A stretch of 64,000 bases of DNA from positions 1 through 64,000 of the forward strand of contig JAANBB010000171.1 in NCBI GenBank assembly GCA_014621425.1, written 5' to 3'. Shown here piece after piece: positions 54,425 through 64,000 of the stretch. The notes beneath the pieces were generated by a model, which saw only the letters and a list, made by a program, of their open reading frames with translations, had not been told where the DNA came from and searched no databases. The position numbers and the translations under genes are program-made. Positions within the stretch are counted from its first letter, which is position 1, and the number at the start of each line of letters is the position of its first letter. Source of the DNA: Cylindrodendrum hubeiense (lineage: Eukaryota > Ascomycota > Sordariomycetes > Hypocreales > Nectriaceae).

Positions 54425-57110
54425 GACGCTCACGAGTCTTGGGGAACGGGATTTCACGCCCTTGACGAGACAGTTGCATTTGTTTTCTTTTTTTCATCTT
54501 TTACGGACGCTTGGCCCCGTCTCTGGCCTCGTCTCATGATGGCGGCAGGGGGAGCACACACACACTGTGCACCGAACATATTCTTTCTTTTCGGAATTGC
54601 TTGACATTGCGTGGCGTTTGAAAGGATCATACCGAGAGTCGGGGAACAGGAAACCGGAAACCGGGCGAGGCAAAAGGGACGAGGCCGTGGCACCGGACTA
54701 GGGCCAGGGCCAGGATCGGTACCGGTACCAAGAGGAGGGCATGAAGCAGAGGCTCATATAATAGTTGGGGCGTATTAATCGTGGGGCAAGGGGGGCAGGT
54801 AGGCGGTACGAAGTACCAAAGCCTGCAGTAGAGATTACCGACATGCGCATATACATTGTACGTAGTATATAAAAAGCATTTATATACGTATATCTCGGAC
54901 AAACTATCCATAGTAGCGAGGGCTCGCAAGCTTTCAGGAGTCCCATCCTAGAAACCGCCGGGGCGAGTTACGGTCGCAGAAGAGGAGCGCGTGATTGTAC
55001 CGGATGCAGCTAAAGTATTAGAGCACATGCAATAGGCCAACCTAATCACACAACCCAGCGAGTGGGCTCAACCAACCCAGGTAGGGCGGCGGGTTCCGAT
55101 GGTGTGGTTCGCGCGGATAAGGTCAGCACTGGGGCATATCAGGACATGACTGGGCTATGGCAGAAGGCGATGGCGTTTTGGTGGTGAGCAGCGCGGGCGG
55201 GCGTTCTGAATTCTCAGAGTGGGCATGGAAACATGGTTCGCTAGGCTAAAAGGCTCTCTCTCGGTCGGACACGCGAAAGGGGGGAACAGAGATGGTTGCG
55301 GAGGGATTGTCTGCCCGGATATACGAGACAGGACAAGGTATACATACATACTAGGCGGCGGGTTTTGGACTAGGCAAGGTACCTTTTTGCTCACTTCCAT
55401 TTAGTTTCCACTTGTCTCATTCGTCGGGGTTCGAGCGAGGCAGACTATCGTGCTACAGCCCCATGCTTGGCGACGTTGGCCAGGGTGGGGCGCCACTTGG
55501 ACAAGGGGTGTATTTGTCAGGTCGTCTTGACACGCCGTACGCCGTCTGGAGCACTCCAAGTACAGTGCCAGCAATACCGGCCCTTTGCTGCTCAATTCGC
55601 ATTGCATTGAGCTGGACGTGCGCCGCCCGCCAACAGCTGGGACACAGGGGGTCGGATTGACGCGCCGTGGCTCCGAACTGCAACGGAAGGCGAAGGAATG
55701 GACGGGACTGCGCGAGGCCGGGGGGAGAGGGGGAGGCGGATGGGGGAGGAATTGTGACGTTTGACCCGTCGATCTTGGCTGCCGATAGCTGAAGGTGACA
55801 GCGGTGGTTTCCATCGAACAAGCGGAGCGGAATCCTGCCGGGCTCCAACGTGGACAGTGCATGGGGGCATTTCATTATTTATTTTTTGGGCGTGTCTCGT
55901 CCCAGCTCCGGGCTGGGTCACTTTGTCTGGTCCGGTCTCTGTCTGGTCCGGTTTCTGTCTGTCTGGGTCAGCCCAGCGTGTCATCATCAGTCAGTCCGTC
56001 ACTGACGGGCGGGAGAGCGCCAAGGCACTCGCATAAAGTAGGTAGGTAGGTACTCGCCCCAGGTACTCGCATATACCTGACATCGTATTCGCCCGGGGGC
56101 CGGGCGCTTTCCTTTACGTACACTGGTCTGGAGAGCCAAGATCGAATAGTGCTAATGCGCCCAGCAACCCATGGGCAACGTACCGAGGGCCAGTGACGTT
56201 GTGCGCAAATATCTACCAAGCGCAACCAGGACAGGGGTGGTGTCACGGGTTAAAAGAAATTCACCAAGTCACTAATCTCAAGCGCCCGCGCCCCATATAT
56301 TCCTCTTCGTCTCGTACCGCCGTACCGCACGGTATTGCGTGTATTTTTCTCGAGCATGAGGTACTTGCCTCTCTCGGCGGGCCAAGCAGTTAGCACGCGG
56401 ACGCTACCACGACATAGTACGTACCCAGGGTACGGAGTACGGAGTAAGGTCGTCAGTCAGTCATTGCAAGGTTATCTCTGTTTCCTTTTAGGCTTGTTTT
56501 GCCTGTCACCACCCTCCCTTGCCTTCTTGTTCACGACAGGTCCAGAGGTCGGTCGCTAGCCCGGTTCATTTCGCATTTTCCTCGTGTTCTCGGGACTATT
56601 CGAGAGCGCCACGAGAGTAGCCCCAATTTACATACTCGCCTCGTTTCACCCTGTTCTTGTTTTTTATTCCATCCCTGGGGCTCTGGGGCCCTGGGGCGCC
56701 CGTGCTTGGGTTGCCTCATTCCCCCTTCCACCTTCCGCTCTCCGCCCCCCCGTTGCATAGTCGGCGAGCACGTGATGTGCACTAGTGCATAACGGGGAAG
56801 AGGGAGGGGGGCCAGGCTGGCAGGGAGCAGGGATGTGTTTGGGAGCTGGGCTGGTGCTTGAGCAAGTGGTTTCTGTTTTGGTCCAGGCAGTGTACGAAAA
56901 TACCCTGCTTGCGGCGGTGACCGTTGCGGTGACTGGCGACTGGGAATAAGTCGGTTGGTTGGCTCGAGTGGTGTGTGGCACTGTACTTGAGGTACATTGG
57001 TGGGTGCTAGGAAGGAATTTTTTAGTTTTTCCTTACTTCTTCTTATTTCCTCATGGTTTTGATTGGGCTACAGGGGGGTGCGTGTTGGTACATGTGGCAG
57101 TGGCAGTGTT

Positions 57111-57172
57111 AGTATCCGTACTTTAGTAAGGGTATGCGTAAAGATTGAGAAGTAGTATCCGTCTTTAGTAAG
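57111..57172. repeat. Direct repeat AGTATCCGT-CTTTAGTAAG, two copies
   Basis: Copy 1 at 57111-57130 (with one extra base) and copy 2 at 57154-57172, 43 bases apart. No flanking structure of a transposon was seen. Confidence 0.65.
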
Positions 57173-58644
57173 AGGAGCGCAGCAGCACACGTTAGCTGCG
57201 AGCATGGGGCGTCAATGTCGCGATGACAATCCTTTGTAAGGCGTCCTTGGTCGCAGCGATCCATTCCGAGGCCCATCCAATGATCCAATGAATCCAATCG
57301 TGCATGCCCAAGGCCGTGGATAACTCCGAGCGGCGCGGCCATTCATATCTTTCAGTCGTCCACCATGGCGCCCACGTCCGTGACTGTCCTGTACTGCACC
57401 GCGCTGCATAGTGGTGTGGTGTGCTGTCTTGTAATTTGGTCCCTGGCCCAGTCTTTGCGCCGTCTTCTTCATTCACTCCAAACCACTTCCCTCGTCTGAC
57501 CCGGTGTGTTGGTTCGAGGCGCCCGACTTGACACACGCGCACATTGACTTAATTTTTTTTTACACTCTCCCCTACCAATCCAATCTAACCTATCCTGAGG
57601 AGATACCTTCTATCCTTTCCTCCGTTTCTTCCCTCCCTCCCTTTCCTCTACTTTTTTCCCCCTCTCACAAATCTCTCCCACGCGCTCTCGTTCCCTCGCC
57701 ATCGTCCGAGCGCACGCTGTTCCCCCGTCGCGCCGCCTACCTATCGTCCTTCTTTCCTCCTCCTCCTTGCCTCTCCACCCATCTCCACTCGGTGCCTATT
57801 CCCTATTCCGCATACTTTTTTTTCCTTCTCCTGGCTGTTTTTGCCACCTCGAAATACATCCGGCCTATTCGGAGGGGCCAATCCACCTGTGACGGACGTC
57901 GACAGGACCCACGGGCAGTCGTGCAACGTTTCACATACGTGTTTCCACCACGCTCTATCCTGTGCATTGGGACTGAGACTATCATCTACGCCATCCATTC
58001 ATCGCCGACACGTTTGTCTTTGGCGTGTGGCAGTTCTAGTTCGTTCTTTTTTGTCGCGTATCCGCGACCCTTCGCGAGAGCAGAACACTACAGAACAGAC
58101 AGCGAGGCTTCTCCTGCAGGGGGGCCGCAGACAAGTGGGCTTATTCGCTTGAGGGGGGGTGCAAAGGGAATTTGGTTGTTGGTTGGCGTCGGATTCCAAG
58201 ACACGCCATCGCTTGCTCGCTCGCATCGCATCGATAACGCCAAGCCAAAAGGACGACGACGGCGAGCGAACCAGACAAAAAGCTGCTCCATTCTGCGCAT
58301 TGGCGCTTCCAGCGGGACACTTCGCAAAGGATTCCCTAATTGACCGGGCTCAAAGACGTCACATGGGTTTCGATCCATTCATACTCCCTTCACCTTTTTT
58401 TTTCGCGTCGCTTGATCGCCGACAATCTAGGAGCCCACTTTTTGAGCTGAGCCCCACGGCCCACGATCCCACCCACGTCCTCGCTCACGCAAGGCGAGGT
58501 CCTTATTTCGGCCCTCGGACCATCGGCTTGGAGCCCACTGCGATAGGGTCGATTCCTCCGACGGATCTGGCCTCGGCCCTGTGTCTTTGACCAGGGGCCT
58601 ATTAGGCGATTAGGGAATTAGGGACTAGTTGCTGTGGATCACCA

Positions 58645-58654
58645 CCAATATTGG
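58645..58654. promoter_or_regulatory. Perfect CArG box CCAATATTGG
   Basis: It fits CC(A/T)6GG exactly and is a 10-bp palindrome. SRF/Mcm1-type MADS proteins bind such sites. It lies 190 bases upstream of the ATG of the next gene. Binding is inference. Confidence 0.45.
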
Positions 58655-58843
58655 TAACCCACTTCCAACCACAAACGCGCCAGCAATTTCTCACGTTGGC
58701 ATTTGCACTTGACGCAATAGGGAATCACGTGCACCCCAGCTTCTCACACCCACCCACTTTACATCCTGGCCAACCCACTAACACCACTTGACCAACACCA
58801 CTTAAACACACATCACATCTCACCTCTTTCAACTGGCATCGGC

Positions 58844-61709
58844 ATGGCCACCGCCGAGGAAATGGCCGCGTGGGAGGCCCTCCCTGTTGATGAGCACACT
58901 TCGGTCTGGAATGAGACGGAAAACAACTTTTGGACTGATCAGAGACGCCAACATGAAGTGGCAGACAACGAAGCCCACAGGGCGTACCAGAGCTCCATCA
59001 CCGACGCAAAAGTAGAGCTGAGCAATCTAACGGGCCGTCGTAGCTTGCTGTCTGAATCTCAATCCCGGCTAGTCAGGGAGCTCGCCAAGGTCGAGGAAGA
59101 GCTCGCTCGCGTATCGCAAGCATGCGATGAAAAGGCCGAGCGCCTGAACAGGACTGAACAGGAATATCGCGATGGACAGCAAGCACGGTTGGAAACCCGC
59201 CAAAAAGTGAGGAAGACTATGAGGCGCTTCTTTAAAGAGAAACGCGGCGAGGACCCAGATGTGGAGGATCCCGAAGATGTTGAGTTGGAAAGCCTTGCCT
59301 CAGCGCCTGAGGAGGTACCCATTTCCCACCCACGAATTAATGGAACTGCCCCTACTGAGAGGGACTCACCTCGGGAACGGGTGGAGACTCCGGTTGAGGA
59401 AGACTTGAGAATGGAAGGCATCGAGCATCAGAATGGAGATCAGCCCTACAGGAGCCAACCCTACGATAAGTCAGGACTGGATGTCATGGTGGACGTTATC
59501 GACGCCGATGGAAACATCATCGGCCCAGTGGAACGCACCGAGCCATGGAACCAGTGGGTGGAGGCCATTCAAGATCTAGAGATCCGACGACCTGTTAAGA
59601 TTCGCCGCGGTCGCCGTTTCAACGATTCTCATCTCTCAACGATTTACGAGCGTACTGAGGCCAAGGGAGTCAAGTGGCTCTCTTGTATGATCCAGGCTAC
59701 TGGTGAGATCCAGACGAAACGGTGTCAATCGTGCGATAAAAACCAAGGAGCCTTTGATGACTGCATCATTGTCGGTGGTGATCTCTTCCAGAAGTGCGGT
59801 AACTGCGAATGGAACCGCCAGGGTTGCCACGGGGCTTCAGGAGATGTTATTGATGTGCCGACCGCCAAGAGGCGATATCGCCAGCGCAGGGATACTGCAA
59901 GCCTTCAGGGCAGTCCCCCTCAACGAGAACCCCAGGTCGCCGACATCCAACCTAGACCTGAGCCTGAGCAGCTACATCATATCGAGAGGCAGCCGATTCT
60001 TCCGTCTCAGCATGTGCTTCCACACCATGCCCCTCAGCCTCATCATCACCATGCTCTTGCACCTCTTCCAGTTCTGGCCCCTCAACCACGAGAGCCCGAT
60101 ACAGCACAGCCTAGCACCGAGGTTGACGCGCAAATGAAGGATATACCGATTCTCAACGGCAACCAGATGGTTCGCGAGCCTGAGCAAATGCCGACTCCTC
60201 ACCAGGACTACCGGGTGACTCCTGGTTTTACACCTGCCAACACTCGGAGCAGGCCCCCCTCTGCCGATCGTCCTACACCGACATCCATGCACATTGAGCC
60301 CTCTCCACAACCTACTGAGTCGTTTTCCGAGGAGCCTTTGGAGGAGATTACTCGCGAGAACCTAGTTCTCAGAGATAACGGTACTGTATATACCTACCCC
60401 GAATGTGTTGCTGGTGTGCCACTGCAGAAGATCGACGAGAGGCATCCGTACTGGGAGCCCAACTGGCCAAACGTACGGACCTTAATCGAGCCACAGTTGG
60501 CTAAATGGCGCGAGAAACACCAGGCTGCAATCGAGGCTGGCCCCAAGCAGGAAAAGGGTGGTTCCTCTAAGTACCAGATCGGCCGACAGGTCAACCGAGG
60601 TGTCAAGATTCTCGAGTTCCTCGAAGACGGTGAAATCAGCCCGTACCAGCTGCTAGGCAAGAAGTTTATTCAGTCCGGAAAGGGTGGTATCTGTTCATAC
60701 GATACTCTTTTCAGACTATCCGAGACTATGTCAGAGTTAGCCAAGTTCAAGCTGGATATGAAGCCAGTTGAGTGGATGCGACACCGACTGTACGAGCTGA
60801 GCATCATTGAGGGCGCCAGCTTCAACCTACCTCGAACGATTCACGACTTTTACCACGACCCCAAGCTTACGGCTCTGCGATACAAGCACGGCTTCAAGAA
60901 CATCGGTCGTCCATCGGGAATGAAGACTGGCCGCCACAGCCTTGGGAGCCCCAATAACACTCCTAAGCCTCTCAAGAAGCGCAAGAGCATGCACTCTCTC
61001 GCCAGCACACCGCGCGAGACACCTTACGTGGATCAATCACCTCTAGCGACTCAAATGACGCTTCCTCCCGATATCCCTTTCAACTCCCACCTGCAGAAGC
61101 GCCCTAAGCTTCTTTCTCCCGCCCCTGGACCGATCCACGATGAGTTCCAAGTTGCCGGCCACTCCGATGCTGACTCTTGGAGCGGTGTGCCCATTGGAAG
61201 AAGAGACTACCGCCTCTATCAGGTGAAGACGCGTCTGTACACGAGCTCAACACATGTGACTCAGTACTGGTCCTGGATGGAGGATGACCAATCCTTCGAG
61301 CACCAAGTCCTCAAGGGCTTGAACCCAGTGTCATGGGGCGTCCACAAAGATCCCATCGATTTCCACGTGAACCTGGAGGAAATTGCCCAAGTGGTGTGGA
61401 ATATTGAAGCGCTGCGGATCCACATCTTTATGCGCGAAGGCTCCGTCTTGGCAAAGAAGGATGGCCAGCTCCGAGGCGACATCATGGCAGCGTTCAAGCG
61501 GGAGCGGACGATGCGACGATTCCTCAACTTTTGTCGCGACAAGGGCGTCAAGATGTTGAAAGCCCCGACGTGAGTACCCTTTTCAATCGAGCTTGTGTAT
61601 ATCCATACTAATGAATGATTATGATAGTGAGGAACTTGACCGCCGCTGGCTCAACACGCATTCAGAACAGCTCCCAGATGAAAACGGAAAGCCCAGGAAG
61701 GAATTGTGA
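58844..61709 (+). CDS. DUF3716-like nuclear protein with coiled coil and Cys cluster
   Basis: Two exons, 58844-61569 and 61628-61709, joined across a 58-nt intron (donor GTGAGT, acceptor ATAG). Total 2808 nt, 935 residues. Residues about 40-130 form a charged coiled coil, then a basic patch (KTMRRFFKEKRG). At about 285-330 a Cys cluster (KRCQSCDKNQGAFDDC ... KCGNCEWNRQGC) matches, from memory, the DUF3716 pattern of fungal proteins and may bind zinc. A His/Pro/Gln-rich linker (about 365-430) and a low-complexity region follow. A basic stretch (KPLKKRKS) could be a nuclear signal. The C-terminal helical block (YWSWMEDDQSFEHQVLKGL, then MRRFLNFCRDKGVKML) is conserved-looking. A chromatin or regulatory role is inference. 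Confidence 0.8.
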
Positions 61710-62696
61710 TGGCTTTGCTGTCCCGTCCTGGAATAACCCGCTCCAACACTGGAGCTCCTCCATACAAAGTGGAGGATAATACATCACGGAGAACACTTGA
61801 GACTATGGTTTTGGCCATGGGCCGGACTCTTCTTCAGAGAGAGGGGTCTGTTTGGATCAGAAATCCGACTCTCTTCTTCATCACTTGTGTGGGAATGGAC
61901 CATCGACCGAGACTGCCCGGCGCCCAATCTCGGAATACATTCACCATCAGTGTCTGAGTGGCTTTTCACTCCATGACACAAGTACACTACAGGACGGTTT
62001 TGAGACCGATAATTTCACTGTACAACTACCTGGTTTTTTGTCTCCTGGCGTCGTCTCATCTTGTTCCAGTCTCGTACCCAGCGCGGGAGAACCGAGAACT
62101 GAAGGCGTGACGACAGGGAGACGGGGGTTTTCGCTGCATAGACACCTAGAGGGTGCAATGGACAGCAGCGATAATATGGGGTTTATTTCGGGATTCTCTT
62201 CACTTGACAATCCGTCTTTTCCTTTATTCTATACTTTTTTTTCTCTCGTTTTTTATGCTCATAGAGGGGACTGTTTAGTCCCCACCTGCCAACACTGGAC
62301 AGACCTGTTAGGGGAGAGTCGAAACGAATAGTTATGGGTTTTGAGACTGCACATGGCATTAGCATTGGCATGGGAAGATCGGCACTTTGGTGCTCATGAT
62401 GATTTGACCGGATCGGATGGATCGGATCGGGAGAACGGTGTGTGTGTGGATGAAAAGAAGAGATTTCGTTATATTCGTAATGGACTTTGGTGCCATCTTC
62501 CCCACGCGGGTGTAAGACTGGGTATTCATTCCGACTACATTACATACATGATTGATTTCCTCGTGTGACTGACCAAACCTGTGCTCCTGTCCATAAACAA
62601 AACTCCGTCCGGAGAAACTGCCAACACAGCACAACACAAACACGCCTATAGTCCCAAGAGAGTACAATTCCAATCCGTCCTATTTTCCCCATATTA
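61710..62696. terminator. Convergent 3' flanks of the DUF3716-like and BRCT genes
   Basis: About 990 bases between convergent stop codons. T-rich runs near 62225-62255 and AT-rich patches fit 3' UTRs and poly(A) regions. A 159-codon frame at 61852-62331 has no homology. Confidence 0.45.
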
Positions 62697-64000
62697 TCAC
62701 CTTCTCCTCATCGAGCGTCCCCCCACGACACCCACGCCGTCAACGCCCTTTACGGACTTCACGTCACCGCTGCCGCCCATCATGCGACTCATCAGCGCGG
62801 CCTTGACCTCCTGGGCGCGCGGGTCGCTGTACTCAAGCTGAGTGGTGGGAGGTTCCTGCTGGAGGGCAGCTGCTTGAGACTCTGTAGCCTCGGAATCGCG
62901 CAGACTGTCGGAGCGAGCTGCGTCACTGCTGGCGTTGGAGGCGTTACTGATAGCCCGACCGAAGATATGGCGGCGGCGCGGTCGCGGGATGGGGTTAGGC
63001 GGTTGCTCATCTTCGGGAGCGTTGGCGGCGAGGTGAGATGTGGTCATGGTTGGGATGGTGGTTGAACCTGTGGCTTCGATAAGACTGGTGAGCTTGGAGG
63101 AGAGGGCCAATCGCTCAGCGGCCTTGGCTTGTTTCTTGGCCTCCTCTGCCCGCTGCTGCTCCTGCTGCTCCCTGAGCTTTGCTTCTAGGGCTGGGTCTTC
63201 TGCGGGAGGTGATGGATGAGTGGGTTTGATGGGCTCGGAGATGGTGCGCGCGAGAACGTGCTTGGCGGGGATTGGGGACTTGTTCAGGCGGGCAGAGGAG
63301 ACCTCAGTTAGGGGGGCTTCGAAGTCACGATCTTTGGGGAAGCTTTCGGGAGCGGGATGGGTGAGGGCCGTGGCGAAGTCGGCAGAGACGAGGGATTCAT
63401 GGGTATCGGTGGGCTTCGGGCGGGGCTTATCGGGTGAGTCGTGGTCGAAGGCGGTGGTGTCGACGCCTGCTCCCGCGGGAGGCTTGGGCATGTGAGGTTT
63501 TGATGTCCGGGGAACGGGCTCGGAGTGTGTTCGTTGGAAAGGGTTGGTGGTTGCTCGGGGCTGGACGTCGGCCACAGGCTTCAGTTTCGGTGCTTGTGGC
63601 CGGGGCATGTCGTATCGACTCTTGAGCTCCGGGAAGATGAAGTCATCTAGGGGTACCTTGAAGCCTGTCGAAATGCATTCCCAGAGCCAGTCGGCCGAGA
63701 CGATCGGGACACCCCATTTCAGGGCCATGCGTAGCTTCTCCTTGCGCATAGAGGCCAGTGACTTACACACCAACACACTCGTCCCCTTGCGGAACTCCTC
63801 CTCGAAGCGCGCGCCCAACTGGGCCAAGCTGCGAGCGACCTGGTTGAGCTCGATACCTGTAAAGGCAGCACTGCAGACGGTCAGGTCGGAAAAGCCCGAG
63901 ATGGGGAAGAGCGGGAAAGGTCGGCCCAGGACGTGCGCGTTGGGATCGAAGAAGTGCTTGTTGTGTAGGCACTTTTCGATGTAGTACTCAGTAACGATGT
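62697..64000 (-). CDS. BRCT-domain protein of the Dpb11/Rad4/TopBP1 type, C-terminal part (5' end outside the window)
   Basis: The frame is open from the stop at 62697 to the right edge, about 433 residues visible. The right-most part holds the end of one BRCT-like unit (YIEKCLHNKHFFDPN, then GRPFPLFPISGFSDLTVC). A further BRCT follows (FTGIELNQVARSLAQLGARF, then TSVLVCKSLASMRKEKLRMA, closing with the signature ADWLWECISTGFKVP). The last 300 residues are Pro/Ser/Lys-rich with a charged coiled-coil-like EAKLREQQEQQRAEEAKKQA near the middle and a Met-rich, basic end. BRCT order and the WLWECI closure suit Dpb11/Rad4/TopBP1, which start replication and activate the ATR-type checkpoint kinase. 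The C-terminus is disordered, as in that family. Confidence 0.78.
   Translation of the reverse strand, partial: IVTEYYIEKCLHNKHFFDPNAHVLGRPFPLFPISGFSDLTVCSAAFTGIELNQVARSLAQLGARFEEEFRKGTSVLVCKSLASMRKEKLRMALKWGVPIVSADWLWECISTGFKVPLDDFIFPELKSRYDMPRPQAPKLKPVADVQPRATTNPFQRTHSEPVPRTSKPHMPKPPAGAGVDTTAFDHDSPDKPRPKPTDTHESLVSADFATALTHPAPESFPKDRDFEAPLTEVSSARLNKSPIPAKHVLARTISEPIKPTHPSPPAEDPALEAKLREQQEQQRAEEAKKQAKAAERLALSSKLTSLIEATGSTTIPTMTTSHLAANAPEDEQPPNPIPRPRRRHIFGRAISNASNASSDAARSDSLRDSEATESQAAALQQEPPTTQLEYSDPRAQEVKAALMSRMMGGSGDVKSVKGVDGVGVVGGRSMRRR

Larger units (their letters stand above)
54425..58843. other. 4.4 kb intergenic region, no gene seen
   Basis: It lies between CHS7 and the DUF3716-like gene, both on the plus strand. 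Notable items: palindrome GGTACCGGTACC at 54718-54729; an AT-rich TA-repeat patch near 54860-54895; TACGGAGTA twice at 56431-56446; a direct repeat at 57111-57172; a long CT-rich tract at 57546-57790. A 279-codon plus-strand frame at 57504-58343 has pyrimidine-driven Ser/Pro/Phe/Leu composition and I read it as leader DNA. The CT tract suggests that the downstream gene has a leader of up to about 1 kb. Confidence 0.5.

Noticed and set aside
54718..54729. Palindrome GGTACCGGTACC
   Set aside because: A short doubled KpnI-like sequence in 3' flanking DNA; too simple to support a regulatory claim.
57504..58343. 279-codon plus-strand open frame
   Set aside because: Composition follows a CT-rich tract (Ser/Pro/Phe/Leu runs), no domain, and it lies directly upstream of a well-supported gene; read as 5' leader DNA.
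1..64000. Transposons, RIP-mutated islands, CRISPR arrays, secondary-metabolite clusters
   Set aside because: No transposase, reverse transcriptase, terminal inverted repeats, strongly AT-biased blocks, spaced repeats, or PKS/NRPS-type genes were seen.

Overview
This 64 kb window comes from the nuclear genome of a filamentous ascomycete, most likely a Sordariomycete and probably Hypocreales. Introns are short (50-81 nt) with GT..AG ends and CTAAC/CTGAC-like branch sites. Housekeeping genes have the usual Pezizomycotina form (a CHS7-type chaperone, Utp8, Elg1, Prp22, a Clg1-like cyclin), and intergenic DNA is long, GC-rich and rich in short tandem duplications. No species can be named from the sequence alone. 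I supported seventeen protein-coding loci or gene relics. I saw no rRNA, tRNA, CRISPR or intact transposon.

Layout. 1-9.3 kb: the 3' end of a Zn2Cys6-type regulator (+), a decayed relic of a fungal gene family (-), PRP22 (-) divergent from a RING protein (+), and a frameshifted aminoglycoside-phosphotransferase-like pseudogene (-). 9.4-18 kb: a GTPBP1/2-type GTPase (-), LSM3 (-) divergent from a mitochondrial ATPase-expression (ATP13-like) gene (+), and an RS-rich DUF8035-like gene (-). 21-29.3 kb: UTP8 (-) divergent from ELG1/ATAD5 (+), then a His/Ser-rich single-membrane-segment protein (-). 31-36.7 kb: an accessory pair, a DUF7708/NACHT-like protein of doubtful integrity (-) divergent from a nine-exon AAA+ ATPase with a DUF7025-like region (+). 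36.7-49.1 kb: 12.4 kb without a convincing gene, dotted with short tandem repeats. 49-64 kb: a Pho85-type cyclin (+), CHS7 (+), a DUF3716-like nuclear protein (+), and the 3' end of a BRCT protein of the Dpb11/Rad4/TopBP1 type (-), cut by the window edge.

The conserved genes do not form a pathway cluster. Two act in splicing (PRP22, LSM3), two in the replication-stress response (ELG1 and the BRCT protein), one in ribosome biogenesis (UTP8) and one in chitin synthase export (CHS7). The accessory material is the gene relic near 1-2 kb, the phosphotransferase pseudogene near 9 kb and the STAND-like/AAA pair near 31-37 kb. Exon-intron models were built by hand from splice signals and frame; where I checked it, the joined exons sum to a multiple of three.
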